From assembly GCA_028023455.1 (NCBI GenBank), contig JAQFVV010012420.1, forward strand, positions 7,271,194 to 7,335,193: DNA of 64,000 bases, given 5' to 3'. Under the pieces are notes generated by a model. It searched no databases. It was given only the letters and a program-made list of their open reading frames with translations, and was not told the DNA's origin. Each line of letters begins with the position of its first letter. Positions within the stretch are counted from its first letter, which is position 1. Made by a program: the position numbers and the translations under genes. The stretch comes from Epiperipatus broadwayi. Taxonomy: Eukaryota; Onychophora; Udeonychophora; Euonychophora; Peripatidae. Of this stretch, positions 50,665-62,499 are shown one piece after another.

Positions 50665-50780
50665 TTTTATATATATATTACAAAGAAATCAAGTCATATG
50701 TCACATGACCTAATTTGACAAGCTTGTATTACAAAGGTTATATATAAAGTTCATAGATAAGCTCTTACCAAGCTTTGCAG

Positions 50781-50841
50781 AATATCCCCAACCCCAGACC
50801 AGTTTTTGCTACTCGCTTCCTCACCAAGGTGCTAGAATATT
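50781..50841 (-). ncRNA. hammerhead ribozyme motif, family B left arm (damaged)
   Basis: Minus strand: outer AATATTC stem, GTGAGGA in place of CTGANGA, GCGAGTAGC stem II, AAAA in place of GAAA, C-TG-GTC, then GGGGATATT. Two core substitutions make it inactive. Confidence 0.45.
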
Positions 50842-51320
50842 CAAGCATTAGATTAAAAATACCAGGACAAGCCCAGCACTTTATCTAATGGATAACTATT
50901 AAGTAGAAAATCTGAAATTTTTAGACATTCATATGTCTTCCAATCTAGCTATCTAACTTACAGAGCCATATGAGATCGAACCAAGTTCAGATACATCATA
51001 TATTAATAACTTTAACAATATATTGCCAAAGCATTTACAAAGAAATCAAGTCATTTGTCAATAAGTTTGTTAAATTAGGTCATGTGAGACATGACTTTAT
51101 TTCTTTGTAATTTTATTTTTTGCTATTAAGGCTTTAGTGATTTTATATTGCTAAACTTATTAATATATGGTGTATCTGAACTTGGTTCGGTCCCATATGG
51201 TTATTTAAGTTAGATAGCTGGATGGAAGACATGAATGTCTGAAAATTTCAGATTTGCTACTTAATATTACCCATTAGGTAAAGTGCTGGGCTTGTCCTGG
51301 TATTTTTAATCTAATGCTTG

Positions 51321-51381
51321 AATATCCTAGCACCTCACTGAGGAAGCTAGTAGCAGAAACTGGTCTGGGATTGGGGATATT
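51321..51381 (+). ncRNA. hammerhead ribozyme motif, family B right arm
   Basis: Outer stem I AATATCC/GGATATT (7 bp), inner stem CCTCA/TGGG, CTGAGGA box (51338-51344), stem II GCT/AGC over AGT, GAAA (51356-51359), stem III of a single C-G pair with a TG loop, and GTC with cleavage after 51365. All invariant core bases fit CUGANGA...GAAA...UH. The A/A mismatch next to the core in stem II is a weakness. Confidence 0.62.
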
Positions 51382-51430
51382 CCGCAAAGCTTGTTAAGAG
51401 CTTATTCGCAAACTCTATATATAACATATA

Positions 51431-52805
51431 TATATATATATACTTAATACAATCAGTCAACACTTAAAACAATGCTAATCTTAATAACAACCAATAATCT
51501 CAACCTATAAATGTATAAATAATTATGAAATATGTAAAATAAATAATAGATAAATTATATAAATTTATATTAACTATCTTTTTTTTTTTTTAAAAAAAAG
51601 CATAATTTGAGCTATATTGATTTAATAACTGGAAAGTGTCATCACAATAAAAATAATAAGTATAACAAATTATGTTCTGGGATCTATGTTTGAATAGTTA
51701 TCTAGATAATTTACTGTTTATAAGTATGTAATTATAAAAGCAAAGCATTCTGAATTTAAAAATCAATACAAAATTGTTTTAAGCTCTTCTAGAAGTCAAC
51801 AATAAATTAAAAAATTATTATCATAGAGCCTATACATTTTTACTATATATATATTTATTTTTATTTAAGATTAAAAATTATATATTTTTGGGTGAAGATG
51901 CCAACTCAACTGTTGCACAGTTTATTTTGACTTCCCACCGTGTAAATATATTATCTGAATATAGTGCATATTATCTATTTAGAATTGACTGTTATTTTCA
52001 GTTTGAATAGATAAAATATCATTATATAGCAACAACTTAGGATACCAAATCTAAAAGACTAAAGCAGTTTATTTATTTCATTGGAATGAAAGATTCTGTT
52101 TATAAACAATGCAAAAAAAAATGTTTGTTTGTTTTTTTAAAAAAATTAAAACATTAGCATGGTGTGAAAATACAAATTAATTCTGATATTTTTTAATTAT
52201 GGTGAGATAACTCATAGTACATCATTATTATCTTTCATAAAAACACAAGATTAATTATTTTTCTATATTTAATTTAAAATTCAGCCAAATTTGTTTAAGT
52301 TAAATTGTAACAATTACAAAAATGTCAGAAATATTAATCTTTTATCAATTTATATGAAAAATATTTTTATTTTAATTAAAAATTTATTAGTTATAAATTT
52401 GTGGAGTTTTTAATCAGAATATCAAGTACTTCTTAAATTAGTGTTGGAAATGTTTTTATGCTATATACTTACATTTTAAAATTCAGTTTAATTGTTTTGC
52501 AATTTCTTGAAATAAACTTAATAACATATTTAAACAAAAATAGAATTATTTGTTCATGATTACCTATTGTTTATAATATATTTTCCAGAGTCAATTTTCT
52601 GATCCTCTTATTATTTAATATTGGTTTAATACTTCCAATAATTTATTGTTCAATCTTATCATTCTTATAAGCATTATATATTATATCAAATTTTCTAATA
52701 TAAAATTGTCAAGATTTTTCTATATTTAATATTGCTAAATCAGTGGAAGTATATAAAAAATGTTTTAAGATAAATTTTCTTTTCAATACTGATTTTTTAA
52801 AAACT
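51431..52805. other. A+T-rich intron
   Basis: No gene recognised. A T-run and A-run form a trivial hairpin near 51582-51598. Confidence 0.4.
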
Positions 52806-52810
52806 TTTTA

Positions 52811-52878
52811 AATATCCTAACACTTCACTGAGGAATGATAAAAGCATGAAAGTGGTCTGAGAATAGGGATGATTTCTA
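52811..52878 (+). ncRNA. hammerhead ribozyme motif, diverged family B copy 1
   Basis: CTGAGGA (52828-52834), stem II ATG/CAT, GAAA (52848-52851), GTG-GTC, with TTCA/TGAG for stem I. The single stem III pair is a G/G mismatch, so activity is doubtful. Confidence 0.45.
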
Positions 52879-53235
52879 GATAGAGATTTTTTAAATGCTG
52901 TCTCTTGCTGGCATTTTTCAATAAAACTTGTTAGAGTTCTTGCACGCTCTTTATAAAGAGTTTTTGTAATTACAAGCTTATTAAATTAAGTCACATGATG
53001 TGTGACTTATTTTTAGAAACTAAAATAGCTTTTGCTTTTAAGTCTTAAGCGGTGTTATATTGCTAAGACTATTACTATATGGTATGGTTGAAGAATTCTC
53101 AGCCTCATATAGCTATTTAAGTTGGATATCTGGGTTTGAAGACATACAGGTATCTGAAAATTTCAGATTGTCCACTTAAAAGTTAACTATCAGATAAGTG
53201 TTGGCTTTGAGTTATTATTTTGGATCTGGTATTTT

Positions 53236-53300
53236 GAATATCCTAGTGCCTCACTGAGGAATACCAAAAGCATGAAATTGGTGTGAGGATGGGGATGATT
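53236..53300 (+). ncRNA. hammerhead ribozyme motif, diverged family B copy 2 (damaged)
   Basis: CTGAGGA (53254-53260), weak stem II AT/AT, GAAA (53274-53277), then TTGGTG, where the cleavage-site base is G, which hammerheads do not accept. CCTCA/TGAGG stem I is good. Confidence 0.4.
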
Positions 53301-53430
53301 TCTATATAGAGATTTTTTGAATGCTTTCTCTTTCCAGCATTTATCAATAAAGTTTGTTAGCTTTAGTTTTTTATAATTGCAAGCTTATTGAATTAAGTCA
53401 AATGATATATGACTTAGTTTTAACAACTGG

Positions 53431-55200
53431 TAATGTTTTCCAAAATTTTACAGATATTTGCTTTACTGTTTAATTTTCTTCAGTTCCTTGAAATTATTAA
53501 AACTAATTTAAAAGCTTTAGAGACTAAAGAGCCAAATTTTTCATTTTTTTACAGTGGAAACTGCAAATTCAAATGTCAACATCATCATCAAAATGTGTGG
53601 GTTCAGTACTATAAATGCGGATGAATAGTTTTTTATCAATTTATTCCAAATGTGTGTATCTCTTTTAAGAATATTGAATGAATTTAAATTAATTACATGG
53701 CATTAACTTTATTAAGTCTTTTAGCATTATCCATGTTTCCAGGATTTAAAGTTTATTGCACCTTTTTTAAATTTTATTCTTTCATTTTTCACATTCTTCA
53801 GAAACATTAGATTTCTTTTTATCTTAGTATTTTTATATTCAAATCAATTCTAATTTTTGTACTTATTATCATAGCTGTCTTTGAATTATTGTAGATATTA
53901 TGTGAAAGGCTAATTAATTTATTTACTTTATATTATTCAAGTAGTCCAAATTATGGTTAATAGCTACTTTGTGATTCAAATATTGCCCAAATTATGTTTT
54001 TATCCTTGCTTTGAAAAGCCCTCTAAAAGTTACTAAATTACATACACAGGTTCTTATTTTTGCTCTTAAATTTCCTATTCTTTTTTAAACACCACTAATT
54101 CATGTGGCAAAAATCCCTAATGTAAATGTTAATATTTCATTCAGTATATTTATCAAAGCTTTGGCCAATATGCAAATGAGTCAAAGAGTATTGTAATTTT
54201 GATATTGTTTTATTTTCTTTTTTGAAAATAGTGTAATAGATTTGTTTGTGATTTATATACTTTATCTTTTTCCATGAAATATTACACAGGTTGCAAATAA
54301 TTTTAGGCTAATTATAATCATCATATCTCATTATTTCCCCAGCTATTTTAATTTCTTTCAGTAAATAATTAGTTTTAATCATATTGAATGGTGTTGAAAA
54401 TGTAATAGCATTTTTACTAAATGTTTTTCTTCTTGCATTATACAACTCTAAATATTAGTCTGATAATCACTTTAAAATTCTATTTTTTAATGAATTTTTT
54501 CATATTTTTCATTACTGTCTGTTTTTTTCCTAACATTTTTTAGTAAAGTTTTTTTATTATCTTACAGATTTCTCTTCATTGATATTTATTTTAATATTTT
54601 TACATCTGTACACTGAAATTTCATGAATGGCTTCTATATTTCATTGCACTTTCTTTTATGCTGCTGTTCTGCTATTTCCTTATTCTCTTTCTTACTATTT
54701 ATTGTCAACTGTTTGAATGTTTTTGTATAACCTTTTCTATTTAGTATTTTATATTTTTCATAACTTATTTCTCCAAAGCTTCATTGAAATTTTTGATTAT
54801 TGAATTTATTTTTGTTTATATTGATTTATCGGTGCTATTTTGTTTGAATCTTTTTATTTCAGAAAATGTAATTTTTAAGTTACAGCTTATAATTATTAAT
54901 CCATAATTCAATTCTATGTATGCCCTTTAAAAAATATCATCCTATTGTATTAATAGTGATTATTTTCTATTTATTAGTAAAACTCATATTCTTTATATTT
55001 TTATAATTACATTTCCATATCCTTCTCTGAAATATATTGCAAATCATATGTTTTAAAGCAATTGTTTTTTTTTCAATTATCAGCTATTTTTTAATTCCTT
55101 ATTTGCCTATAAATTATTCATATAACTCATTATCACTTACAATTTTAGTATCAGACTCTATTCAGATAATCTTAATATCTTTATAAGGTGCATCTTCAAG
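53431..55200. other. T-rich intron, possible decayed minus-strand element
   Basis: The minus strand is purine-rich and gives pieces such as KKENKEIAEQQHKRKCNEI that look like a decayed LINE linker. No decisive motif was found, so no family is assigned. Confidence 0.3.
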
Positions 55201-56385
55201 AGTTAGATTTATATCTATATAAAAACTGTCTAATGATGTGTACTTCTTGGTAAAGGATTATATAATAGGATTGCTGTCATGTTAAAAAGTTTGAATTGAA
55301 TATGGATGGCATCATTTTTGCATTATAAAATAAACAAATAAGTTTATTGCTCAAAAAAAGTTTAAACCAATTAGTCCCAATGAAATTGTGATCTTTGAAC
55401 TTTGAATTCTAGAATCTGTCACATTATCACTGCATCAAATCAGACAGGACATATTTGCATTGATTAATTTATATTCTACTAATTAAATCTCTTGTTTTTT
55501 CCTTGGGAGATATTTTATCCCACTTCATTCTTTGAGACCATATAGTCTTATGATGTTATAATTTTTCAAAATTTGACTAGCATGTTTCAGTTAATACAAA
55601 AATCTCATATTTGTATATTTCAATGTCAGGCATCCAAAAATTGTGAAATTATAATGACCATAGATATAAATGATTTATTGGGGGGGAGGTGTTACTGTAC
55701 TCAAGTTTAAGTGTTCAATTGGGTAGAGAGATTTTATTTTGCCAAGCAATATCTGAATTAGTATAAAATTTTTATGAAAATGGTATCACATTTTGTGTTT
55801 TATTTATTATGGGCAGAACATTGTCATTTATTTATTAAAAACAATACTGTGAATTACAACCTGTTTAATAATAAAAGTGAAATTAATTATTTAATAACCA
55901 CTGCTTAAATTTTAATTTTGTCAAATTGTAATTGTTATGTTAACCTAAATAATAAACATTTTATTTTTATTAATTAATATTGTGTATGATTTTTATTTTT
56001 TGTATCAAGAAAAAAACATATAAGTAGATTATTCACTTTTACAGCAATTTGAACATATCTTCCTTTAAAAAATAAAAATTATTTTAATGGTACTTTCTAT
56101 AAGTATTATTAATAGAGGAAATCAAAATACTGCCTATGAACTGCTAAAGTTTTAAAAATAAATTCTATGAAAAAGAAGGACAAAGTTTCTCCCCTCCCTA
56201 CACATAAATTCATCTAAGCATTTTTCCATAAGTTAAATATAGATTATACATTGACAAAGATAAACTGTAGATTCTTTAAACTTTTATCCCTTTTTTTGTA
56301 TTTTTTCATAGATTTACTACAAGTTTTATAACACCAAACATCACATGATCACCATCTCTTATACTGGCACATAATTGTTGTAAAC
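55201..56385. other. A+T-rich intron
   Basis: A G-run (TTGGGGGGGAGG) lies at about 55679-55690. No gene recognised. Confidence 0.4.
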
Positions 56386-56387
56386 AA

Positions 56388-56681
56388 AGGCAAAACTCTC
56401 CATACAGTAGTACCACCCTGTGCCAACCAGAGTAATCAATGGATGCCAGAAGGCTTGTGCATAAAATCTCTATCTAGTGCCCACTCATCCAATATCCTAA
56501 GATCTAGGTGCAGTGCTCTCAAATCCAAGGCTCCTCACTGATGATGGCCACAAGCCAGAAACTAGTCTGGGGATATTGGATGAATAGACACTAGATAGGG
56601 ATTTTATGCATAAGCCTTCTGACATCCATTGATTACTCTGGTTGGCACAGGGTGGCACTACTGTATAGAGAGTTTTGCCTT
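56388..56681. mobile_element. foldback repeat with a complete hammerhead (family D)
   Basis: Left arm 56388-56510 is the reverse complement of right arm about 56570-56681. Shared blocks include GTGCCAACCAGAGTAATCAA and TAAAATCTCTATCTAGTG. The roughly 60-bp middle holds the 5' part of a hammerhead that is completed by the start of the right arm. Arms are about 95 percent alike, so the insertion is fairly young. Confidence 0.8.
56524..56580 (+). ncRNA. complete type I hammerhead ribozyme (family D)
   Basis: Hand folding: outer stem I TCCAA/TTGGA (56524-56528 with 56576-56580), internal loop GGC/TA, inner stem I TCCTCA/TGGGGA with one G-U pair, CTGATGA (56538-56544), stem II TGGC/GCCA with loop CACAA, GAAA (56558-56561), stem III one C-G pair plus the A-U closing pair around TA, and GTC with predicted cleavage after 56567. 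Every invariant base is present. The one-pair stem III matches the minimal hammerheads described from Penelope-like elements and retrozymes, which may act as dimers. Confidence 0.85.
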
Positions 56682-56689
56682 GTAACTTT

Positions 56690-59600
56690 TATAACAATTA
56701 TCATTGCATTCACACTCATGCATATGCAATTAAGATCTTTCTCCAAAAGCAAAAGAACTAAGTAATCGGTTATTTGAGCCAGATAATATTACTTATTTAT
56801 AGTGCTCACATATTTTTTATTACTTATGCTTTTTTAACACAATTATCTTAATACTATATTTCTTGGATAGAATAATCAGTATATATCTTAACAATAAAAA
56901 TATATATGTGCTTATATTTTTCATTTACTGGCACTTTGAAACAAGTTATTAGTTTGTTCTTAATGTGATGGGTGTATTTTTGTCTGGATAAGTTTGTGAT
57001 ATCTTTCAGCTTGATGAAAATAGATGTAAGATCAAAATGATCATTTTACAGTTTTTAGCCAAGTAAAAAAGATTTACATTTTCTCAACTAAACAGAATTG
57101 TTTTCTCAATCTGTCACTTTGCAAGTATTTGAATAACATTACATAAAAAATAAATTGCATAATTATTTTAATTTAGACAATTTTGCTATACTATACAGAA
57201 TTTATTTGAAAATAAAAAAAAGGAAATTTCAAATAAAAATATTTTCAAATTGGTTATTTTAATATGGTTATTATTAGCAACCAATTCTGACTAGATATTT
57301 ATTTTAAAAGATTATTTTATTTTTAATTATTAAAAATCTCTATATTCACATTATGAAGATTTATTTAATTTTATTTATTTATATTGATTATGTATTTAGG
57401 TATTTATAAAAAGCCAATGAATAATTATTGTTTATCTAGCTAAATTTTCTTGTTTTATTTTTTTTCTGTTTTGAGTTTTACTAAATTAAAAATATATATA
57501 AAGTTAACATTGACTTAAAAACATCAAAACAATTTAAAAGATTTTAGTTTTTTGATAGTGAAAATAGTATTAAGTTTCTATAAGAGAAAAAAAGTTATTA
57601 AAAAAAATCACCCAGAGTATATTTAAATAACAATCAATCATTTCACTATTTATTTTATTTTTTAAAAAATCATATAGTGTTTTTATTCTTATTCTTTTTC
57701 ACTGAATGAATGAATAATCATACAATCAATAAAATATATATAAATGCTTATACTATAATCTTAATTTATATAATAAATGTAATAAGTCTGCTTATATGTA
57801 GGTATAGAGAAGTGTGTTATTTCTATAAATTAAATATGGTTTAACACTTTTGAGAACTTATGGCATTCTCATATTCATCTATATATATATATTGTAATCG
57901 AAAAGTCTAATCAGGTCACAACAGACAAAATTAATGGTATAGCATGAAATTGTTATGAGCTAATCTGGTCACGGCCAGGATACACCCCCATCTTAGCAGT
58001 TCCTGAAAGTATGTTAGATCACCTAAGACAAATTATAACTATGTAATTTATATTATCATTCGAAACATTAATCTGCCATTTTCATTTGCATGAGAACTTA
58101 TGGCCAACCATGGAGAAGATGATATAATTTATGAAAGTGTTAAAAATTATTCTTTCAGAATGGCATGTAGATTTCTCTGGTCTATGCTAGCTATTACATG
58201 GTAAATACAAGTTATTAACAAGAAAGCAATAATTGTAAGTATCACTATAATATGGTTTATTATAGCTCAGATATACTTAGGATTTTGGGAGAAATGCTAT
58301 GCAAGGTGTGTGCTTTGCAATAATAGGTAAGCATAGAAAAACTTGGGTTCCTTCCTCATTAATCTAAATTTATAATTAAATCAATACTAGTGAGACTCTT
58401 ATTTTGTTTGATGAATTGCAAATCATAGCATTAAGAGAATGAATTCTATCATAACATTATCTAGTAAATTTATCTATGAATTTTGAGCCTAATGTTATAA
58501 ACATTTATAGAAACAATAAATTTTGTATTATATTCCAGAATTAACAAAGCAAAGCTAAAGTGATGGAAGAGGTAAATGGGATTTTATTGTACCCCATACA
58601 TCATGAACTACCCAAGAACAAAAGCATTCAAATATTTCCCCAGAATATTAGTAAGATTTATATGCCCTATTAGTGACAATATGTGCTCTAATGTATGGTC
58701 TACTCAATATGTAGGATTTTCTGGTTTTTGTGAATGACAAATAGCAACGGCATAGTAAGTTAAATTATGAGTTAACATTTATTTACAATTTTATTATTAA
58801 CAAATAGTTGATTACATAATGTTTTAATATAATTAAACAAATAAATAAATAAACAAATAAAATAAATAAAATACCATTTCATCTATTTGCTTCAATACAT
58901 AAGATAGTATACACGGATTGTATAATAAACGCAGTTACAAGATTTTATTATAAATAGACTTAATTTCAGCCCTGAAGGAAGAGAATGGATTTCAACATCT
59001 AGTCATTAAATATCCAATGTGTCAGTTCCAGAATCAATGAAACTATACTGTAAACTTATGATAATAATCAATAAGTAAAGATATATTTGTGAGAGTTGGC
59101 CATAATGAAATACTGAACCAAAGTGGAGATTTGAATCTCAACTCAGCTAAAATATTATGTAAACAAACATATAATACACTATGGAGACAATTTAGATCAG
59201 ATGCCCTGCTATATCTTATGACTGAACTTATAGGTTATACTTATAGATGAATGAAGATAATTTTAACATCATAATACATAAAGTATTTTCCCAACCTACA
59301 TTTATGAAGGAAAATGGTATTCCTGTGGATGTATTCATCTACACATAGGAATAACACAGCACTAAATGCCCTGTGGATTTCTAGACCACCATTAAGCAAC
59401 AAGTATAATTACACACAGTTCCATGGATTAACCACAAGCACAGGAATGAGTACAAAATACAGAAAATGACAAATAATTATTCTACAGACTAACCACCAGC
59501 ACAGACTAATGCCATTTAACATTACAGAGTAGTATTAATATTTACTTCAAATCAAAATGTAAAATCATCATCCTCAATTATTCTGCTAATTTAGAGAACA

Positions 59601-60430
59601 CCAGCAGTTTAGCAGACATGAGTTCAGACATAATGAAGAAGTGTTTTATAATAAAGAATGACTGAGATAATGACTGACTCTACCTAAAATGTGAGCATAA
59701 TAATAATAAATATGATATAAGTATAAGCACAGAACCCTGTGAAGACTCATAGGAATAATTCATGTAGTGTTGCTACACATTATAAATTTCACCAATAATT
59801 CCTAAACTTTTCACAAGTGCTGTTCCTTCAATTAATTATTCTCTTTGATCCCTTGAATTTAAATTAATATATTATCATTAAGCATAGTAAAATACAAACC
59901 ATGAACTTTACATATATAAGTTCACATGAAAATAAAATCAAAATAAAACACATTCTTATTCAAATAAACATTAAATTAAAGTACACAACATTTTAGGTAT
60001 AATGAATATTCCTCCATAAAATAAATATAGCAAATCTTTTAACTCTTAATGTACAGCACATAAAACCCAAATAGTTTTCAATTATAACACAGAACTTCAG
60101 AGATTTGATTATATTCCTTTTCCCCCTCTTATAATGAATACTCGTGAATTAATAGACTTTTGCATGGGCTTTATGAATATATGAGGTAATTTTTTTTAAA
60201 AAGAATGACATGTAAAGTTTCAATTAGAAAATTCCTCATAAATTACTGAACTCCACATTCTATATCAGATGTGGCTCTGACTTTAAAATATTTGAATTAT
60301 CTTAAGTCTGTTCAGCATCAAAAACTAGTAATAATTATCCAAGTAAATAACAATCCAACATTGGCTATGGAAGTCAGAAAATAGTTTTCTTTTAGCTAGC
60401 TGTCATTATTTTCAACAATTGTTATTGTTC
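56690..60430. other. intron, mostly unassigned
   Basis: (TA)n at about 57882 precedes a patch of mixed composition (57.9-59.8 kb) with tRNA B-box-like GAGATTTGAATCTCAACTC near 59130, and diffuse repeats around 59400-59520 (CCACAAGCACAG, CCACCAGCACAG). An (AAAT)n-type microsatellite lies at 58838-58880. No gene recognised. Confidence 0.35.
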
Positions 60431-60435
60431 CTTTA

Positions 60436-60533
60436 ATAAGTAATTTAGATTGCGCTTTATGCAAAAAAGTGAAGCTTCTCTAAAATCTTATTAAAGAGTC
60501 ACTTTTTGCGTAAAGCGCAATCTAAATTACTTA
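60436..60533. mobile_element. short foldback MITE
   Basis: Arm TAAGTAATTTAGATTGCGC..AAAAAGTGA (60437-60472) pairs with TCACTTTTTGCG..AATTACTTA (60499-60533), about 35 bp with two mismatches and a 26-nt loop. A MITE-like foldback or hairpin. No family named. Confidence 0.65.
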
Positions 60534-60539
60534 CTATTC

Positions 60540-62495
60540 AAAGGTGAAGTAGAAAACTAGTATTTTATTCCTTTAATAGTATAGATGGAATAGTAGGAAC
60601 ATTATTTATAACATAAGTTTAAGATGAAATAATAAATTCCTTATTGATCAGCCACTGGCATACAAAGACATTAGAATAGCATTTCGCTCCACATATGTAT
60701 AATATAATAATATGTGTTAAAATGAACGTAAAATTTGATATCTTAAATTAGTATAACACTTCATTATGCACGTACAGTATAGTTATCTGAAGAAATCATG
60801 AAATTAAGATATTTTGTTTAATGTTAATAATTGATAAATAATAGAATATATCTCAAATAAACTGACCTTTTAGTTATTATTTCCACTTTCAAGGTTAATA
60901 GTTCCTATATATCTTAATTGTAGAAAGTTGAGAAGATTATCAGCAACTTGAATCATGGTTGGTAAAACTTGAACATATTATCTAAATTCAGCCAGACATG
61001 TTGTTGTTAAAATATTACAAATCTTGTAATTTGATTTATATAGGAGAAATTACAGTTTAACTTGTTTCATTATTAATTGAAATAAATAAAAAAATTGTTA
61101 CATGTTTTACATACATGTTATTTCTACTCCATTTTTTTTAATATATGAATGCTCTGTCACAATGAAAAATGCAAAACGTATTTATCATATTTTATCTAAT
61201 AATTAAAAATTAATTAAATAAATGGCTTTGGATTTAAATTAAAGATAATTTCTAGGATTATTTTTAAATAAATAAGGATTATTATTATTTTTAATCACAC
61301 TTTATTAAACTTGATATATGTTGTTGATTGGTTGGTAAAATAAACCAATTAAGAATCTTTATAAGGCGTTGAACTTTTTCATTTATAATAATTGTTGTCT
61401 TCCAATATTTAATTATTATTTTGTGAAATAATAATACTCATTCTTATAAATGTGAATGTCCTAACAACACAGTACAACAAAACCTTAGATATATCCAGAG
61501 TTCAATTAGTTTATGGAACAAACAATAACATTTATTAAATGTATTGTATACTTTTTTATTATTGTTATTTGTTCTTGTTATTGATTTTTATATTATGCAA
61601 TAAATTAATTGTTAATTTTACTATTTCTCCTTGTCATCTTAAATAAACATCGTCATTTCATTTCACATTCACAATATTAAAAGTCATATTTGAAATATAA
61701 ATGTATACATTCAACTTATCTGGATTAAATACATCATTATTATATTAATGCTATCTGAAATGTAAAATGTTATTGAATAAAATGGTGTACATAAAATCCT
61801 TTTTACACTATCATATCCAGAAATGCATAAACACACTGGATATCCATGCATTTATAAGATTAATCGATGAGATAAAATATTTATTCAATCTTGTATTTTA
61901 ATTTTCTAGCCTTATTTTAACACACAAATCAAATTATTCTCAGTTAAAGGTTGAAATAGGAAACAATAGCTGTAAAACGTTTTATGATTAAAGAAAATAA
62001 GAGCAAGAGTACACAGATTATTATTATTATTATGAAAATATTATTATAAAATCCTAAGAAATTTATTATTATTTTTGTAAATATTATGATTTTATTAGAG
62101 TCTAGAATTATAGCTCATATGGAAATAGATAAAACATGTGCATAATAATTTGCAGTGGAAGTGAAAATAGATATAGTGTTAACACACTTTTTTTTTCAAG
62201 TGGAAATCTCAACCAGAGTATTTTTCTTGATGATTTTGCTTTAGTTTCAATTTTTCAACACCTCCAATTTTTATGGCAATCAATAATTTTGTTGGTTTCA
62301 ATATATATAATTAAATTTTAAGACTAATATAGCTCATATAGTTTATTATTCTTATAGTTGCTAATCAAAATTTTATATGTATGTTTATTAATTTATGTAT
62401 ATGTTTAATAATGGGATGTATTTATATCAGATGATAGTGTTTTTTAATTATTTATTTTATTATTTCATATTACAGTTTTTAACTTTTCACATAAT
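60540..62495. other. A+T-rich intron
   Basis: No gene or repeat recognised beyond short low-complexity runs. Confidence 0.4.
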
Positions 62496-62499
62496 CTTT

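Larger units (their letters stand above)
50665..51430. mobile_element. long palindromic repeat with two hammerhead motifs (family B)
   Basis: Left arm about 50690-51075 and right arm about 51090-51420 are reverse complements with about ten percent differences. Shared blocks include TCTTCCAATCTAGCTATCTA, CAGGACAAGCCCAGCAC and CTTTGCAGAATATCCCC. (TA)n tracts flank both ends. Each arm carries a hammerhead motif near its outer end. No coding capacity. Confidence 0.78.
52806..53430 (+). mobile_element. tandem ribozyme repeat, diverged family B
   Basis: Two direct copies of the ribozyme-containing end (52811-53020 and 53236-53425) flank an intervening body that matches the right arm at 51.12-51.3 kb (GAAAATTTCAGATT, TATTTAAGTTGGATA). 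The CTGAGGA boxes are 426 bp apart. This gives the order ribozyme, body, ribozyme, as in a partial tandem retrozyme. Confidence 0.72.

Noticed and set aside
53433-53624. Open frame ending KCQHHHQNVWVQYYKCG, resembling the Cys...Trp...Tyr-Lys-Gly start of GABA-B TM5, preceded by TTTTTACAG
   Set aside because: The reading frame that gives the resemblance is not phase 0 after the presumed acceptor, as the previous exon requires. The similarity stops at once with a TGA, and no TM5 follows.
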